DNA of 5,743 nucleotides from Deltaproteobacteria bacterium (GTDB taxonomy: Bacteria > Desulfobacterota > G020345765): NCBI GenBank assembly GCA_030616835.1, contig JAUWWP010000197.1, positions 1-5,743 of the forward strand, in the 5' to 3' direction. Position numbers and translations under genes: made by a program. The notes under the pieces were generated by a model. It was not told the DNA's origin, searched no databases, and saw only the letters and a list, made by a program, of their open reading frames with translations. This document shows, piece after piece, positions 1-5,179 of the stretch (position 1 is its first letter; the number at the start of each line of letters is the position of its first letter).

Positions 1-16
1 AAAATGCAAATGTCTG

Positions 17-46
17 TCCTGAGCGATGTCGAAGGGATTGAATTGG
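17..46. repeat. Dispersed intergenic repeat, copy A
   Basis: The sequence TCCTGAGCGATGTCGAAGGG (17-36) is matched in the opposite orientation at 1581-1601, with three differences over 21 bases. Its right part, AAGGGATTGAATTGG (32-46), is exactly the reverse complement of 5155-5169. Parts of one module therefore recur at three places in this short window, in both orientations. In other genomes, modules resembling TCCTGAGCGAAGTCGAAGG are common non-coding repeats; that is from general knowledge, not from a search. Confidence 0.6.
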
Positions 47-105
47 GATTTAAACCAGGATAAAACGGGTGCTGTTCATATTAGGCAGGGAATGGCAAGG
101 ACTTG

Positions 106-123
106 CCCCGATGGACATCGGGG
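106..123. repeat. Stem-loop CCCCGAT / ATCGGGG
   Basis: CCCCGAT (106-112) pairs perfectly with ATCGGGG (117-123) around the loop GGAC. The seven-pair GC-rich stem has no T-run after it, so a terminator role is unlikely. It sits among other short repeats and is probably part of a dispersed palindromic element. Confidence 0.55.
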
Positions 124-193
124 AGTACAGGGAATATAAGGGAATAGCCCTGATGAAGTAGTCAAAGGCACACTTCACCGGACAGGCAGGGAA

Positions 194-214
194 TAGTCCG
201 CTTGAGGCGGACTA
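194..214. repeat. Stem-loop TAGTCCGC / GCGGACTA, same family as 5140-5154
   Basis: TAGTCCGC (194-201) pairs with GCGGACTA (207-214) around a five-base loop. The core TCCGCTTGAGGCGGAC (197-212) matches 5140-5155 at 14 of 16 positions. Both differences fall in or near the loop, so the palindrome is conserved in both copies. No T-run follows. Confidence 0.6.
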
Positions 215-309
215 CGAAGGACAGGGGGGGAAAACAAACTTCGACCTGTAGCCACTACGCCAGTGTCCTATTCTACCCCCTTTTTTCCATTTGTTAAGGA
301 ACTATAAAA

Positions 310-1365
310 ATGTTTAGGCCGAAATTTGCTATTACACCAAAAGTAAACAAGGCGCTTGTTGAGATAGAGCGGGTACGGGGATTTCTTGATGCGGTGAAGT
401 TGAAAGATGACTGGATTGCCGATATGCAGAAACGGGCTTTGATTTTGGAATCACATCACTCAACACATATTGAAGGAACCGCATTAAGTCTTGAGCAGGC
501 TAAAAGCATTTTAGAAGGGAAAAAAGTTAAGGGTGTTAACCGGGATGATGAAAAAGAGCTTTTGAATTATAAGAAAGCAATGGATTTTATTTCAAAGTAT
601 CTGGGTAAGGATACTCCTATTACCGAAGGACTTATCCGGGAGCTTCACAAAATTACGGTTAAAGGTGTTCGGGGTAGTCAGGCAGACCCAGGCAATTATC
701 GCAAAATCCAGAACTACGTCATTAATTCTCGGACTCGTGAGGTTATTTATACCCCACCACCGCCTTTAGAAGTTCCTCATCTTATGAAAGAATTTGTGGA
801 CTGGATAAATAAAACAGAAGAAGTATCACATATTCTCGTTGCTGGTGTTACTCAATTTCAATTTGTGCATATTCACCCGTTCATTGATGGTAACGGCAGA
901 ACTGCCCGGCTTCTTTCAACTCTTATTCTCTACAAAACAGGCTACGATTTTAAACGACTGTTTACCATCTCGGAGCATTATGACAAAGACCGTCCGAACT
1001 ACTACCAAGCGATCCAATCTGTCCGTAAGAATAACATGGACATGACGGCTTGGCTTGAATACTTTGTTGAAGGATTGCGGTCACAGATGTCTGAAATTCA
1101 AGAAAAAGGCAAGAAGATCATTGGTTCAGAGAAAATTATTAAAGCCCTACAAAGTTATGAGTTAAATTTTCGGCAAGAAAAGATTATCCGATATCTTGTG
1201 ATTAATGAACGAATTAATAACGAGCAGTGCCAGAAACTGTGTGGGAGCATACGGCGAACAGCGACAAGGGATTTATCTTCACTTGTGCAAAAGGGTCTTC
1301 TTGTGATGAAAGGCGAGCTTAAAGGTGCTTATTACATTTTATCGCCAACCGTACCAAGAATATAG
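310..1365 (+). CDS. Fic family protein (predicted AMP-transferase) with N-terminal autoinhibitory motif and C-terminal winged-helix-like tail
   Basis: The 351-residue protein carries the Fic catalytic motif HPFIDGNGRTAR at residues 189-200, complete with His189, Asp193, Asn195, Gly196, Arg197 and Arg200. Such enzymes usually transfer AMP from ATP to Ser, Thr or Tyr hydroxyls of target proteins. STHIEG (51-56) fits the class II inhibitory motif (S/T)xxxE(G/N), whose Glu blocks productive ATP binding, so activity is probably self-restrained without a separate antitoxin. The start region (about 1-90) resembles the Fic N-terminal domain. VIYTPPPP (145-152) fits the target-docking flap. Residues about 272-345 look like a winged helix, with REKIIRYL-type helices and a turn near RRTATRDLSSL, suggesting DNA binding or self-regulation. 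The ATG has AAGGA nine bases upstream. Spot counts give about 30-40% GC, against about 50% in the GTPase and MATE genes. The target is unknown. Confidence 0.93.
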   Translation: MFRPKFAITPKVNKALVEIERVRGFLDAVKLKDDWIADMQKRALILESHHSTHIEGTALSLEQAKSILEGKKVKGVNRDDEKELLNYKKAMDFISKYLGKDTPITEGLIRELHKITVKGVRGSQADPGNYRKIQNYVINSRTREVIYTPPPPLEVPHLMKEFVDWINKTEEVSHILVAGVTQFQFVHIHPFIDGNGRTARLLSTLILYKTGYDFKRLFTISEHYDKDRPNYYQAIQSVRKNNMDMTAWLEYFVEGLRSQMSEIQEKGKKIIGSEKIIKALQSYELNFRQEKIIRYLVINERINNEQCQKLCGSIRRTATRDLSSLVQKGLLVMKGELKGAYYILSPTVPRI

Positions 1366-1420
1366 GACATTATAGGACACGGATATAGGACATTATGGGA
1401 CATTTCTACAGGACATTACC
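1365..1420 (+). repeat. GGACA tandem array, 23-bp period, touching the Fic stop codon
   Basis: GGACA begins at 1365, 1375, 1388, 1398 and 1411, so the spacing alternates 10, 13, 10, 13. This gives two imperfect 23-base units (1365-1387 and 1388-1410, 17 of 23 bases identical) and the start of a third, GGACATTACC. The first unit shares its G with the TAG stop codon of the Fic gene. Function is unknown; an array of protein-binding sites or decayed repeat ends are both possible. Confidence 0.65.
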
Positions 1421-1479
1421 GTGACCTGCTTAGGTTGGCAATTGGGTGGGCATTTAAGGGAGAATCAGGGTAAAAGCTT

Positions 1480-1503
1480 GACTATTGCCTAAGTTGTTTT
1501 ATG
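1480..1503 (+). repeat. 24-bp direct repeat, first copy
   Basis: This segment, ending in CTAAGTTGTTTTATG, matches 1621-1644 at 22 of 24 bases; the two differences are adjacent, at bases 8-9. The copies lie 141 bases apart in the same orientation. The sequence around them does not match, so this is not a simple large duplication. Confidence 0.6.
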
Positions 1504-1580
1504 GCAAATGATGCCGCAGCTTAATATGGACGGGGTAGGGGGTCAAATCTTTATTATTGACAAATGAGAATAAGGAAGGC

Positions 1581-1612
1581 TCCCTTCGATTTCGCTCAGG
1601 GCAGGCAGGCCC
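1581..1612. repeat. Dispersed intergenic repeat, copy B (inverted relative to 17-37)
   Basis: TCCCTTCGATTTCGCTCAGGG (1581-1601) is the reverse-complement counterpart of 17-37 with three mismatches. It is followed by a short GGGC/GCCC dyad (1599-1602 and 1609-1612) with a six-base loop. Translating this stretch gives an FDFAQGRQA-type peptide, which is a by-product of the repeat rather than evidence for a protein. Confidence 0.55.
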
Positions 1613-1620
1613 GCACTCTG

Positions 1621-1644
1621 GACTATTTACTAAGTTGTTTTATG
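1621..1644 (+). repeat. 24-bp direct repeat, second copy
   Basis: This is the second copy of the element at 1480-1503 (22 of 24 bases identical, same orientation). It starts eight bases after the dyad of repeat copy B, so it may be one module of a larger composite repeat. Confidence 0.6.
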
Positions 1645-1720
1645 AATAATTCCGGGGACATAATACTTATTTCTCGGCAGGGTCAGGACAAGAGGCGGGC
1701 TGCAAAAGGAGGGACATTAC

Positions 1721-2143
1721 TCAGGCCTCCAGCAGTGCTTTTAAGTTATCTAAATAAGCCCGGGAAGCCCCACCCACCACATTGTGCTTCTTTATGGATT
1801 TAATAATTGTCTTCAGACACTCAACGATCTCGAAGCTCGAATAGCCGCTGTTTTCCTTAAGGAAATTATCCAGATTCTCCGAGGCTCTCTGGTAGATTAG
1901 CTTTTCTCCCGGGGATAACCTGCCGGCAAAAGGCTTTTTCTTATACTTAGGAGTTAGGGCTATCAGGGCATTGATGGCACTTTGATCGGTAATACTCTCT
2001 CCGCCGTAAGAGGCTCGGTCGGTAATTGAGGCCTGATAGATCCCTTTCTCCACCTCCAGGATAAGCGATGCATATCTTTCTTCCTTCCTGCTCACCCTGG
2101 GCTTATCCGAAGCCAATCCTTTAATCCTTAGCTTTTTTACCAT
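1721..2143 (-). CDS. Hypothetical protein, 140 residues, family not recognised
   Basis: I do not recognise this family. The protein is soluble, with no signal peptide or membrane segment. It starts with a basic stretch (MVKKLRIKG, then KPRVSRKEER at about 14-23). A middle part rich in small and polar residues (about 35-60) contains SYGGESITDQSAINALIAL. Residues 80-140 should be mostly helical, including ENLDNFLKENSGYSSFEIVECLKTIIKSIKKHN and the end SRAYLDNLKALLEA. The basic start could contact nucleic acid, but that is only a guess. The ATG is preceded by GAAGGGTAGGAAG, a good ribosome binding site. The gene converges on the Fic gene, and its stop touches a GGACATTAC repeat. The open frame reading through the sequence without stops, the ribosome binding site, and GC near 48% in a counted line (like the GTPase and MATE genes) all support a real gene. 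Confidence 0.7.
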   Translation of the reverse strand: MVKKLRIKGLASDKPRVSRKEERYASLILEVEKGIYQASITDRASYGGESITDQSAINALIALTPKYKKKPFAGRLSPGEKLIYQRASENLDNFLKENSGYSSFEIVECLKTIIKSIKKHNVVGGASRAYLDNLKALLEA

Positions 2144-2149
2144 AACTTC

Positions 2150-2299
2150 CTACCCTTCAATTTTATAACCTAAATTAACTCCTAATGCAACTAAATTCAA
2201 ACCCACTTCTTTTTTTAATCGGGCTTCCTTAATCTTGGCAGTGAATCTTAGTTGATAATTCCAGCCGTATCTTTGTTCCTTCGTAATATCAAATATCAA
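2150..2299 (-). pseudogene. 3' end of a reading frame, probably a gene remnant, next to an A/T-rich repeat
   Basis: On the minus strand, a frame stays open from the TAA at 2305-2303 to the TAG at 2152-2150. From about 2284 it reads TKEQRYGWNYQLRF, then a basic helix-like part (AKIKEARLKKE), then VGLNLVALGVNLGYKIEG. The composition is protein-like and contains Trp, Tyr and Gly in a plausible mix. No ATG or GTG start is present. A TTG at 2299 would give 49 residues but has no ribosome binding site, and its first codons come from the repeat-like AATTTTTGATATTTGATATT stretch. The stop lies six bases before the ATG of the 140-residue gene, as in an operon. I infer that an upstream gene was truncated by repeat insertion or rearrangement. 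It could also be a chance frame. I do not recognise the family. Confidence 0.4.
2162..2190 (-). promoter_or_regulatory. Candidate promoter for the 140-residue gene
   Basis: On the minus strand TTGCAT (2190-2185) and TATAAA (2167-2162) are separated by 17 bases. The -10 box matches five of six consensus bases and the -35 box only three. The transcript would start near 2155, giving a leader of about 12 bases, and only the GGAAG part of the ribosome binding site would be included. The site lies inside the remnant frame described above, which is consistent with that frame no longer being functional. Confidence 0.3.
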
Positions 2300-2333
2300 A
2301 AATTAAAAATTAAAATTATTGAATTATCTTTCA

Positions 2334-2362
2334 GCCTTCGTAGCAACTTCGGCGAAGTAGGC
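2334..2362. repeat. Hairpin with ACTTC/GAAGT stem
   Basis: ACTTC (2346-2350) pairs with GAAGT (2354-2358) around GGC. Just outside, GCCT (2334-2337) can pair with AGGC (2359-2362) if eight bases bulge out on the left side. It resembles widespread CTTCGTAGC...GGCGAAG intergenic repeats in bacteria (general recollection). No T-run supports a terminator in the direction of either neighbouring gene. Confidence 0.4.
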
Positions 2363-2402
2363 TTTTGCATTTTGATTTGTCATTTTGCATTTTGATTTTT
2401 AC
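2363..2402 (+). repeat. 20-bp tandem repeat containing TTTTGCATTTTGATTT
   Basis: TTTTGCATTTTGATTT occurs exactly at 2363-2378 and 2383-2398, giving two 20-base units identical at 17 positions. A decayed third trace, ACTTTGATTCTTTTAC, follows at 2403. Reverse-complement AAAATGCAAA opens the window, and similar TTTGCA/TTTTCAATTTG words occur at 5213-5236, so this is one of a family of A/T-rich repeat words. Confidence 0.6.
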
Positions 2403-2494
2403 ACTTTGATTCTTTTACAACCGCAACCGATTAGCCCAACCTATATCTTCCGAGTATTATCAACCACTAAAGGGTCACAAACCTAAATTATGGC

Positions 2495-2523
2495 TTGCAA
2501 AAAACCGGGATTGAAGGTATATT
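2495..2523 (+). promoter_or_regulatory. Candidate sigma-70-type promoter for the TGS GTPase gene
   Basis: TTGCAA (2495-2500) and TATATT (2518-2523) are separated by 17 bases; they match four and five of six consensus bases. Transcription would start near 2530, leaving a 30-base leader that includes the weak ribosome binding site AGG at 2550-2552. Confidence 0.45.
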
Positions 2524-2559
2524 TTTAGCTAATTCGGGCACATTTTTATAGGTTAGGAA

Positions 2560-3546
2560 ATGCCGGCAAATCTAACCCCTGACTACTTCGCTGCTGAAAA
2601 GGAATATCGGGCGGCCAAGACCATCCCCGAGAAGATCCGGGCGCTGGAAGAGATGCTTGCCATAATGCCCAAGCATAAGGGAACCGACAAGCTCCAAGGT
2701 GACCTGAAAAGAAAAATATCCCGACTGAAGATGGAGGCCCGGAGAAGGCCGGCAACCAAAAGAGGTTATACCTATTATGTGAAAAAGGAGGGCGCCGCCC
2801 AGATTTTCTTAATCGGGCCCCCCAATACCGGAAAATCCAGGATCCTGTGCCAGCTTACCAGTGCTGTTTCCGAAGTAGCTGATTATCCCTATACTACCCG
2901 CAAGCCACTGCCGGGAATGATGAATTTTGAGAACGTCCAGATCCAATTAGTCGATGTCCCTCCGGTATCAAATGAACATAGGGTAGCCTGGCTTCCGGGT
3001 ATTATCAGGAATGCCGACGCTCTCCTGCTAATTGTGGATCTGAGCAGGGAAGACCTGCTTGAGCAGGTAGAGACCGTCACCGGGGAGCTCGAAAAATCGA
3101 GAATTAGACTTATCGGGAAGCACTTAGAAGAGGACAGCGATGAGGAGATGCTCCATCTGCGCACATTAGTCGTCGGCAACAAGAATGATTCACCGGGAGC
3201 AGAGGAGAATCTTCAGGTCTTAAAGGACCTATATGCAGAGAAATTCCCTCTGGTTGATATTTCTGCCGGGGAGAACTCTAACCTGGATAAGCTGAAAAGG
3301 GAGCTCTTTAACCTGCTGGATATCATCAGGGTCTATACCAAGTCTCCGGGGAAGAAGCCGGATTATGATGATCCGGTAATCCTTAAAAAGGGAAGTACCC
3401 TGGCCGACTTTGCTACGGCAATTCACAAGGACTTTGCTTTCAAATTAAAGTTCGCCAGGATATGGGGCGCTAACAAGTATGACGGGCAGAAGATTCAAAA
3501 AGATCACACCCTCAAAGACGAAGATGTGGTTGAGCTCCATATCTAA
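2560..3546 (+). CDS. TGS domain-containing GTPase of the DRG/Obg type
   Basis: This is a 328-residue GTPase related to DRG and Obg proteins, which bind ribosomes or RNA in translation-linked roles; the exact role of this bacterial group is not established. Residues 1-65 form a charged helical start (PEKIRALEEMLAIMPKHKGTDKLQGDLKRK), like the helical region before the G domain in DRG proteins. The G domain has G1 GPPNTGKS (86-93), G2 in DYPYTTRKP (108-116), G3 DVPP (132-135), G4 NKND (207-210) and G5 ISAGE (234-238). A TGS domain fills about 258-328, including VILKKGSTLADFATAIHKDF and the ending LKDEDVVELHI. G3 has Pro where DxxG has Gly; I believe this is usual in this subgroup. The ATG has only a weak AGGTTAGG ribosome binding site, but no better start exists and the whole N-terminal domain is in frame. 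It stands alone and converges on the MATE gene. Confidence 0.9.
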   Translation: MPANLTPDYFAAEKEYRAAKTIPEKIRALEEMLAIMPKHKGTDKLQGDLKRKISRLKMEARRRPATKRGYTYYVKKEGAAQIFLIGPPNTGKSRILCQLTSAVSEVADYPYTTRKPLPGMMNFENVQIQLVDVPPVSNEHRVAWLPGIIRNADALLLIVDLSREDLLEQVETVTGELEKSRIRLIGKHLEEDSDEEMLHLRTLVVGNKNDSPGAEENLQVLKDLYAEKFPLVDISAGENSNLDKLKRELFNLLDIIRVYTKSPGKKPDYDDPVILKKGSTLADFATAIHKDFAFKLKFARIWGANKYDGQKIQKDHTLKDEDVVELHI

Positions 3547-4931
3547 ACCTTAATCTCCTTCCATTTCTCCGAGCGGAAGCGAAAGAAGACAATGATATCC
3601 CTTACCGCATAATCCACCAGAAGCATCATCCAGGCCCAAAGGATAGGCAGGTTTATTACCCCCGCAAAGAAGTAAGCCAGAGGAAGCCGGAATAGATAGA
3701 ATCCTACTGAGATTGCATAAAGTGGCCATTTGGTATCCCCGGCTCCCCGGAGTGCCCCTCCGAGCGTGAAATCAATCGCCATCATCGGCTGGGCTGCCGC
3801 CAGAATGCGGACGAATATTGCCACCAGGGCAACCACCTCCGTATCCTGAATAAACAGGTATCCAATCGGACGGGCGGCAAGAAAAAAAACAACCCCGATC
3901 GCAGACATAACGGAGGTAGCCAGCCGGCAGGCCTCCCAGGCACTCTTCTTTGCCTTCTCCGGAAAGCCTACGCCGAGGTTCTGCCCCACCAGTGTCGTTG
4001 CTGCTGCCGCAAAGCCAATCCCCGGCATAAACGCCAGAGTAAGAATCCTTACCCCGATGATATAGGCCGCAACCGGTTTTGTTCCAAAAAGTGCCATGAT
4101 CCTGAGATAGATCAAAAACCCGACCTGGAGCAATACCTGGGAGAGTGCCACCGGTAGGCCGATGCGCAGGATCCGCTTAATCAGAGCCCAATCAATATTG
4201 AGAGGGAATAGAGATATTGATAAAATTAATTTTTTACTCATAAATAGGAACACGAATATAATCATACCCACACATAGAGAGCCGGCGGTACCAATTGCTG
4301 CTCCGGTAACCTCCAGCCGGGGAAATCCAAGTTTCCCGAAGATAAGCACATAATTTGCCCCCACATTTATAACATTTATGACTATGCTGATATAGAGAGG
4401 GGTTCGGGTATCACCGGCTCCCTGGAGGCCAGCGGCAAATATGATGCCTACCGATAAAAATACCGTCGCCGCCATAATTATCTGGATATAGGGAGTCCCT
4501 AACTCGGCAACCTCGGGCTCCAGACGGAATAGGGCAAGGATATCGCGGGCAAAATAGATCCCTGGCACCATGGTTACTACCGAAAAGATTACTGCCAGGA
4601 TCGTTGATTGTTTGAGGACTTCCTGAGCAGTCCCTTTATCCTTTGCCCCCACTGAGCGGGCAACCAGGGCAACGGTTCCGGCAGCGATCGCAAACAGAAG
4701 CACCATTACCACGCTGAAGATGTGCCCTCCCAGTCCGACCGCGGCTACTGCCTGGGGCCCCAGCCTTCCCACCATAACCGTATCAACTATCTCTACCAGG
4801 TTGAATAAAAGCATATTGAGCAAGACCGGCCAGGCAAGGACCCAGATCTGACCCCGAACCGTGGGTATTGTTAGAATATCAACCTTCGGCGCAAAGATTG
4901 ATTCCCGTCTTACCGGCTCATCTTCGATCAT
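3543..4931 (-). CDS. MATE family efflux transporter (NorM/DinF type)
   Basis: This 462-residue inner-membrane protein belongs to the MATE family, which exports cationic drugs or other organic compounds in exchange for Na+ or H+. The length fits the usual 440-470. About twelve hydrophobic segments are visible, arranged as two related halves. The hallmark linker appears twice: GLQGAGDTRTPLY (168-180) in the first half and GALRGAGDTKWPLY (392-405) in the second, showing the internal duplication. VDTVMVGRLG (49-58) after the first segment is also typical. About 25 cytoplasmic residues precede the first membrane segment. The ATG at 4931 has AGAAGG seven bases upstream. A good promoter (4994-5022) and a dyad near the transcript start (4967-4984) suggest single-gene, perhaps repressor-controlled, expression. 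The stop overlaps the GTPase stop by four bases. The substrate cannot be predicted, although drug or metabolite export is the usual role. Confidence 0.93.
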   Translation of the reverse strand: MIEDEPVRRESIFAPKVDILTIPTVRGQIWVLAWPVLLNMLLFNLVEIVDTVMVGRLGPQAVAAVGLGGHIFSVVMVLLFAIAAGTVALVARSVGAKDKGTAQEVLKQSTILAVIFSVVTMVPGIYFARDILALFRLEPEVAELGTPYIQIIMAATVFLSVGIIFAAGLQGAGDTRTPLYISIVINVINVGANYVLIFGKLGFPRLEVTGAAIGTAGSLCVGMIIFVFLFMSKKLILSISLFPLNIDWALIKRILRIGLPVALSQVLLQVGFLIYLRIMALFGTKPVAAYIIGVRILTLAFMPGIGFAAAATTLVGQNLGVGFPEKAKKSAWEACRLATSVMSAIGVVFFLAARPIGYLFIQDTEVVALVAIFVRILAAAQPMMAIDFTLGGALRGAGDTKWPLYAISVGFYLFRLPLAYFFAGVINLPILWAWMMLLVDYAVRDIIVFFRFRSEKWKEIKV

Positions 4932-4966
4932 AAATTACCCTTCTAATTAGGGATATGATGGGATTA

Positions 4967-4984
4967 TGTCCATTAATGAGGACA
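4967..4984. promoter_or_regulatory. Operator-like inverted repeat TGTCC-N8-GGACA at the MATE transcript start
   Basis: TGTCC (4967-4971) and GGACA (4980-4984) flank ATTAATGA, which overlaps the small palindrome CATTAATG (4971-4978). Relative to the predicted MATE start near 4987 this covers about +3 to +20, where a repressor could block transcription. The binding protein, if any, is unknown and no regulator gene is adjacent. Confidence 0.35.
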
Positions 4985-4993
4985 ACGGTTTTT

Positions 4994-5022
4994 ATTAAAT
5001 CAACTACTTCAAAGAATATCAA
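4994..5022 (-). promoter_or_regulatory. Sigma-70-type promoter for the MATE gene
   Basis: On the minus strand TTGATA (5022-5017) and TTTAAT (4999-4994) are separated by 17 bases, each matching five of six consensus bases. The predicted transcript starts near 4987 and has a leader of about 55 bases before the ATG. Confidence 0.6.
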
Positions 5023-5039
5023 TAAAAAAACACTTGACC

Positions 5040-5079
5040 AAATCCCAAATCAATAAAATCCCAATATCTCAAATCCCAA
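5040..5079 (+). repeat. Three copies of AAATCCCAA
   Basis: AAATCCCAA occurs at 5040-5048, 5056-5064 and 5071-5079, offsets of 16 and 15 bases. Its reverse complement TTGGGATTT is also present at 43-51 near the window start. The regular spacing suggests a short decayed tandem repeat. Confidence 0.5.
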
Positions 5080-5080
5080 A

Positions 5081-5110
5081 AGTAGGGGCAATTCATGAAT
5101 TGCCCCCACT
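5081..5110. repeat. Large palindrome GGGGCAATTCA / TGAATTGCCCC
   Basis: Positions 5085-5106 form a perfect 22-base palindrome with no loop, and AGT (5081-5083) and ACT (5108-5110) extend it past one mismatch, giving 14 pairs out of 15 per arm. It could form a cruciform or a hairpin. No T-run follows on either strand, so a standard terminator is unlikely. Similar GGGGCAATTCATGAATTGCCCC elements are known to me as widespread intergenic repeats. Confidence 0.75.
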
Positions 5111-5136
5111 TCGTGTAATTCGAGTAATTCGTGGTT
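5110..5136 (+). repeat. Three tandem 9-bp units of TTCGTGTAA type
   Basis: TTCGTGTAA (5110-5118), TTCGAGTAA (5119-5127) and TTCGTGGTT (5128-5136) follow one another without a gap. The first unit starts on the last base of the preceding palindrome, so the two look like one composite element. Confidence 0.55.
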
Positions 5137-5139
5137 CAA

Positions 5140-5154
5140 TCCGCCTAAGGCGGA
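5140..5154. repeat. Stem-loop TCCGCC / GGCGGA, same family as 194-214
   Basis: TCCGCC (5140-5145) pairs with GGCGGA (5149-5154) around TAA. It shares 14 of 16 bases with 197-212. It is followed by CCAATTCAATCCCTT (5155-5169), an exact inverted copy of 32-46. Confidence 0.6.
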
Positions 5155-5179
5155 CCAATTCAATCCCTTTGACAGAGTT

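Larger units (their letters stand above)
1..309. other. Gene-free leader region with dispersed repeats upstream of the Fic gene
   Basis: I see no coding sequence here. The region begins with AAAATGCAAA, the reverse complement of the TTTGCATTTT core of the repeat near 2363-2402. A repeat of the type TCCTGAGCGATGTCGAAGGG follows at 17-36, and GGGATTGAATTGGGATTT lies at 34-51. Two stem-loops (106-123 and 194-214) and four copies of AGGGAAT (87, 129, 139, 188) fill the middle. GGACA occurs at 113, 180 and 219, and its complement TGTCC at 264. A C-run followed by a T-run (276-286) is not preceded by a matching stem, so I do not call it a terminator. I see no convincing promoter for the Fic gene; its ribosome binding site AAGGA is at 296-300. 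Confidence 0.7.
1366..1720. other. Gap between two convergent genes, composed of repeat fragments
   Basis: There is no credible gene in these 355 bases. They contain the GGACA array at the left, a 24-base direct repeat (1480-1503 and 1621-1644), an inverted copy of the window-start repeat (1581-1601), three more GGACA sites (1656, 1686, 1712) and a final GGACATTAC (1712-1720) lying directly against the stop codon of the minus-strand gene. A plus-strand frame at 1564-1803 begins in the repeat and runs antisense into the 140-residue gene; I regard it as accidental. I see no hairpin with a T-run that would serve as a terminator for either gene. Confidence 0.65.
2144..2559. other. Divergent intergenic region with remnant frame, A/T-rich repeats and a promoter
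   Basis: This gap separates the minus-strand 140-residue gene from the GTPase gene. From left to right it holds the remnant frame (2150-2299), an A/T-rich AAAAATTAAAAATTAAAATT stretch near 2298-2319, a small hairpin (2334-2362), a 20-base tandem repeat (2363-2402) and a candidate GTPase promoter (2495-2523). I see nothing recognisable in about 2403-2494. Confidence 0.6.

Noticed and set aside
270..290. C-run followed by T-run as a possible terminator before the Fic gene
   Set aside because: The upstream G-run does not form an inverted repeat with it, so no stem forms before the T-run.
1365..1420. CRISPR array suggested by regular GGACA spacing
   Set aside because: The units are only 23 bases with no conserved repeat of 25-40 bases and no unique spacers of constant length; no cas-like gene is present.
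1564..1803. Plus-strand open frame of 79 codons
   Set aside because: It begins inside a dispersed repeat, has no ribosome binding site, and its end is antisense to the better supported 140-residue gene.
310..2143. Fic toxin with the 140-residue protein as its antitoxin
   Set aside because: The genes are convergent and 355 bases apart, the Fic protein has its own inhibitory motif, and the small protein has no visible (S/T)xxxE(G/N) antitoxin motif.
2546..2755. Minus-strand open frame opposite the start of the GTPase gene
   Set aside because: It is antisense to well supported coding sequence with clear GTPase domains and has no recognisable content of its own. The same applies to frames at 2889-3182, 3229-3426, 4162-4353 and 839-1045.
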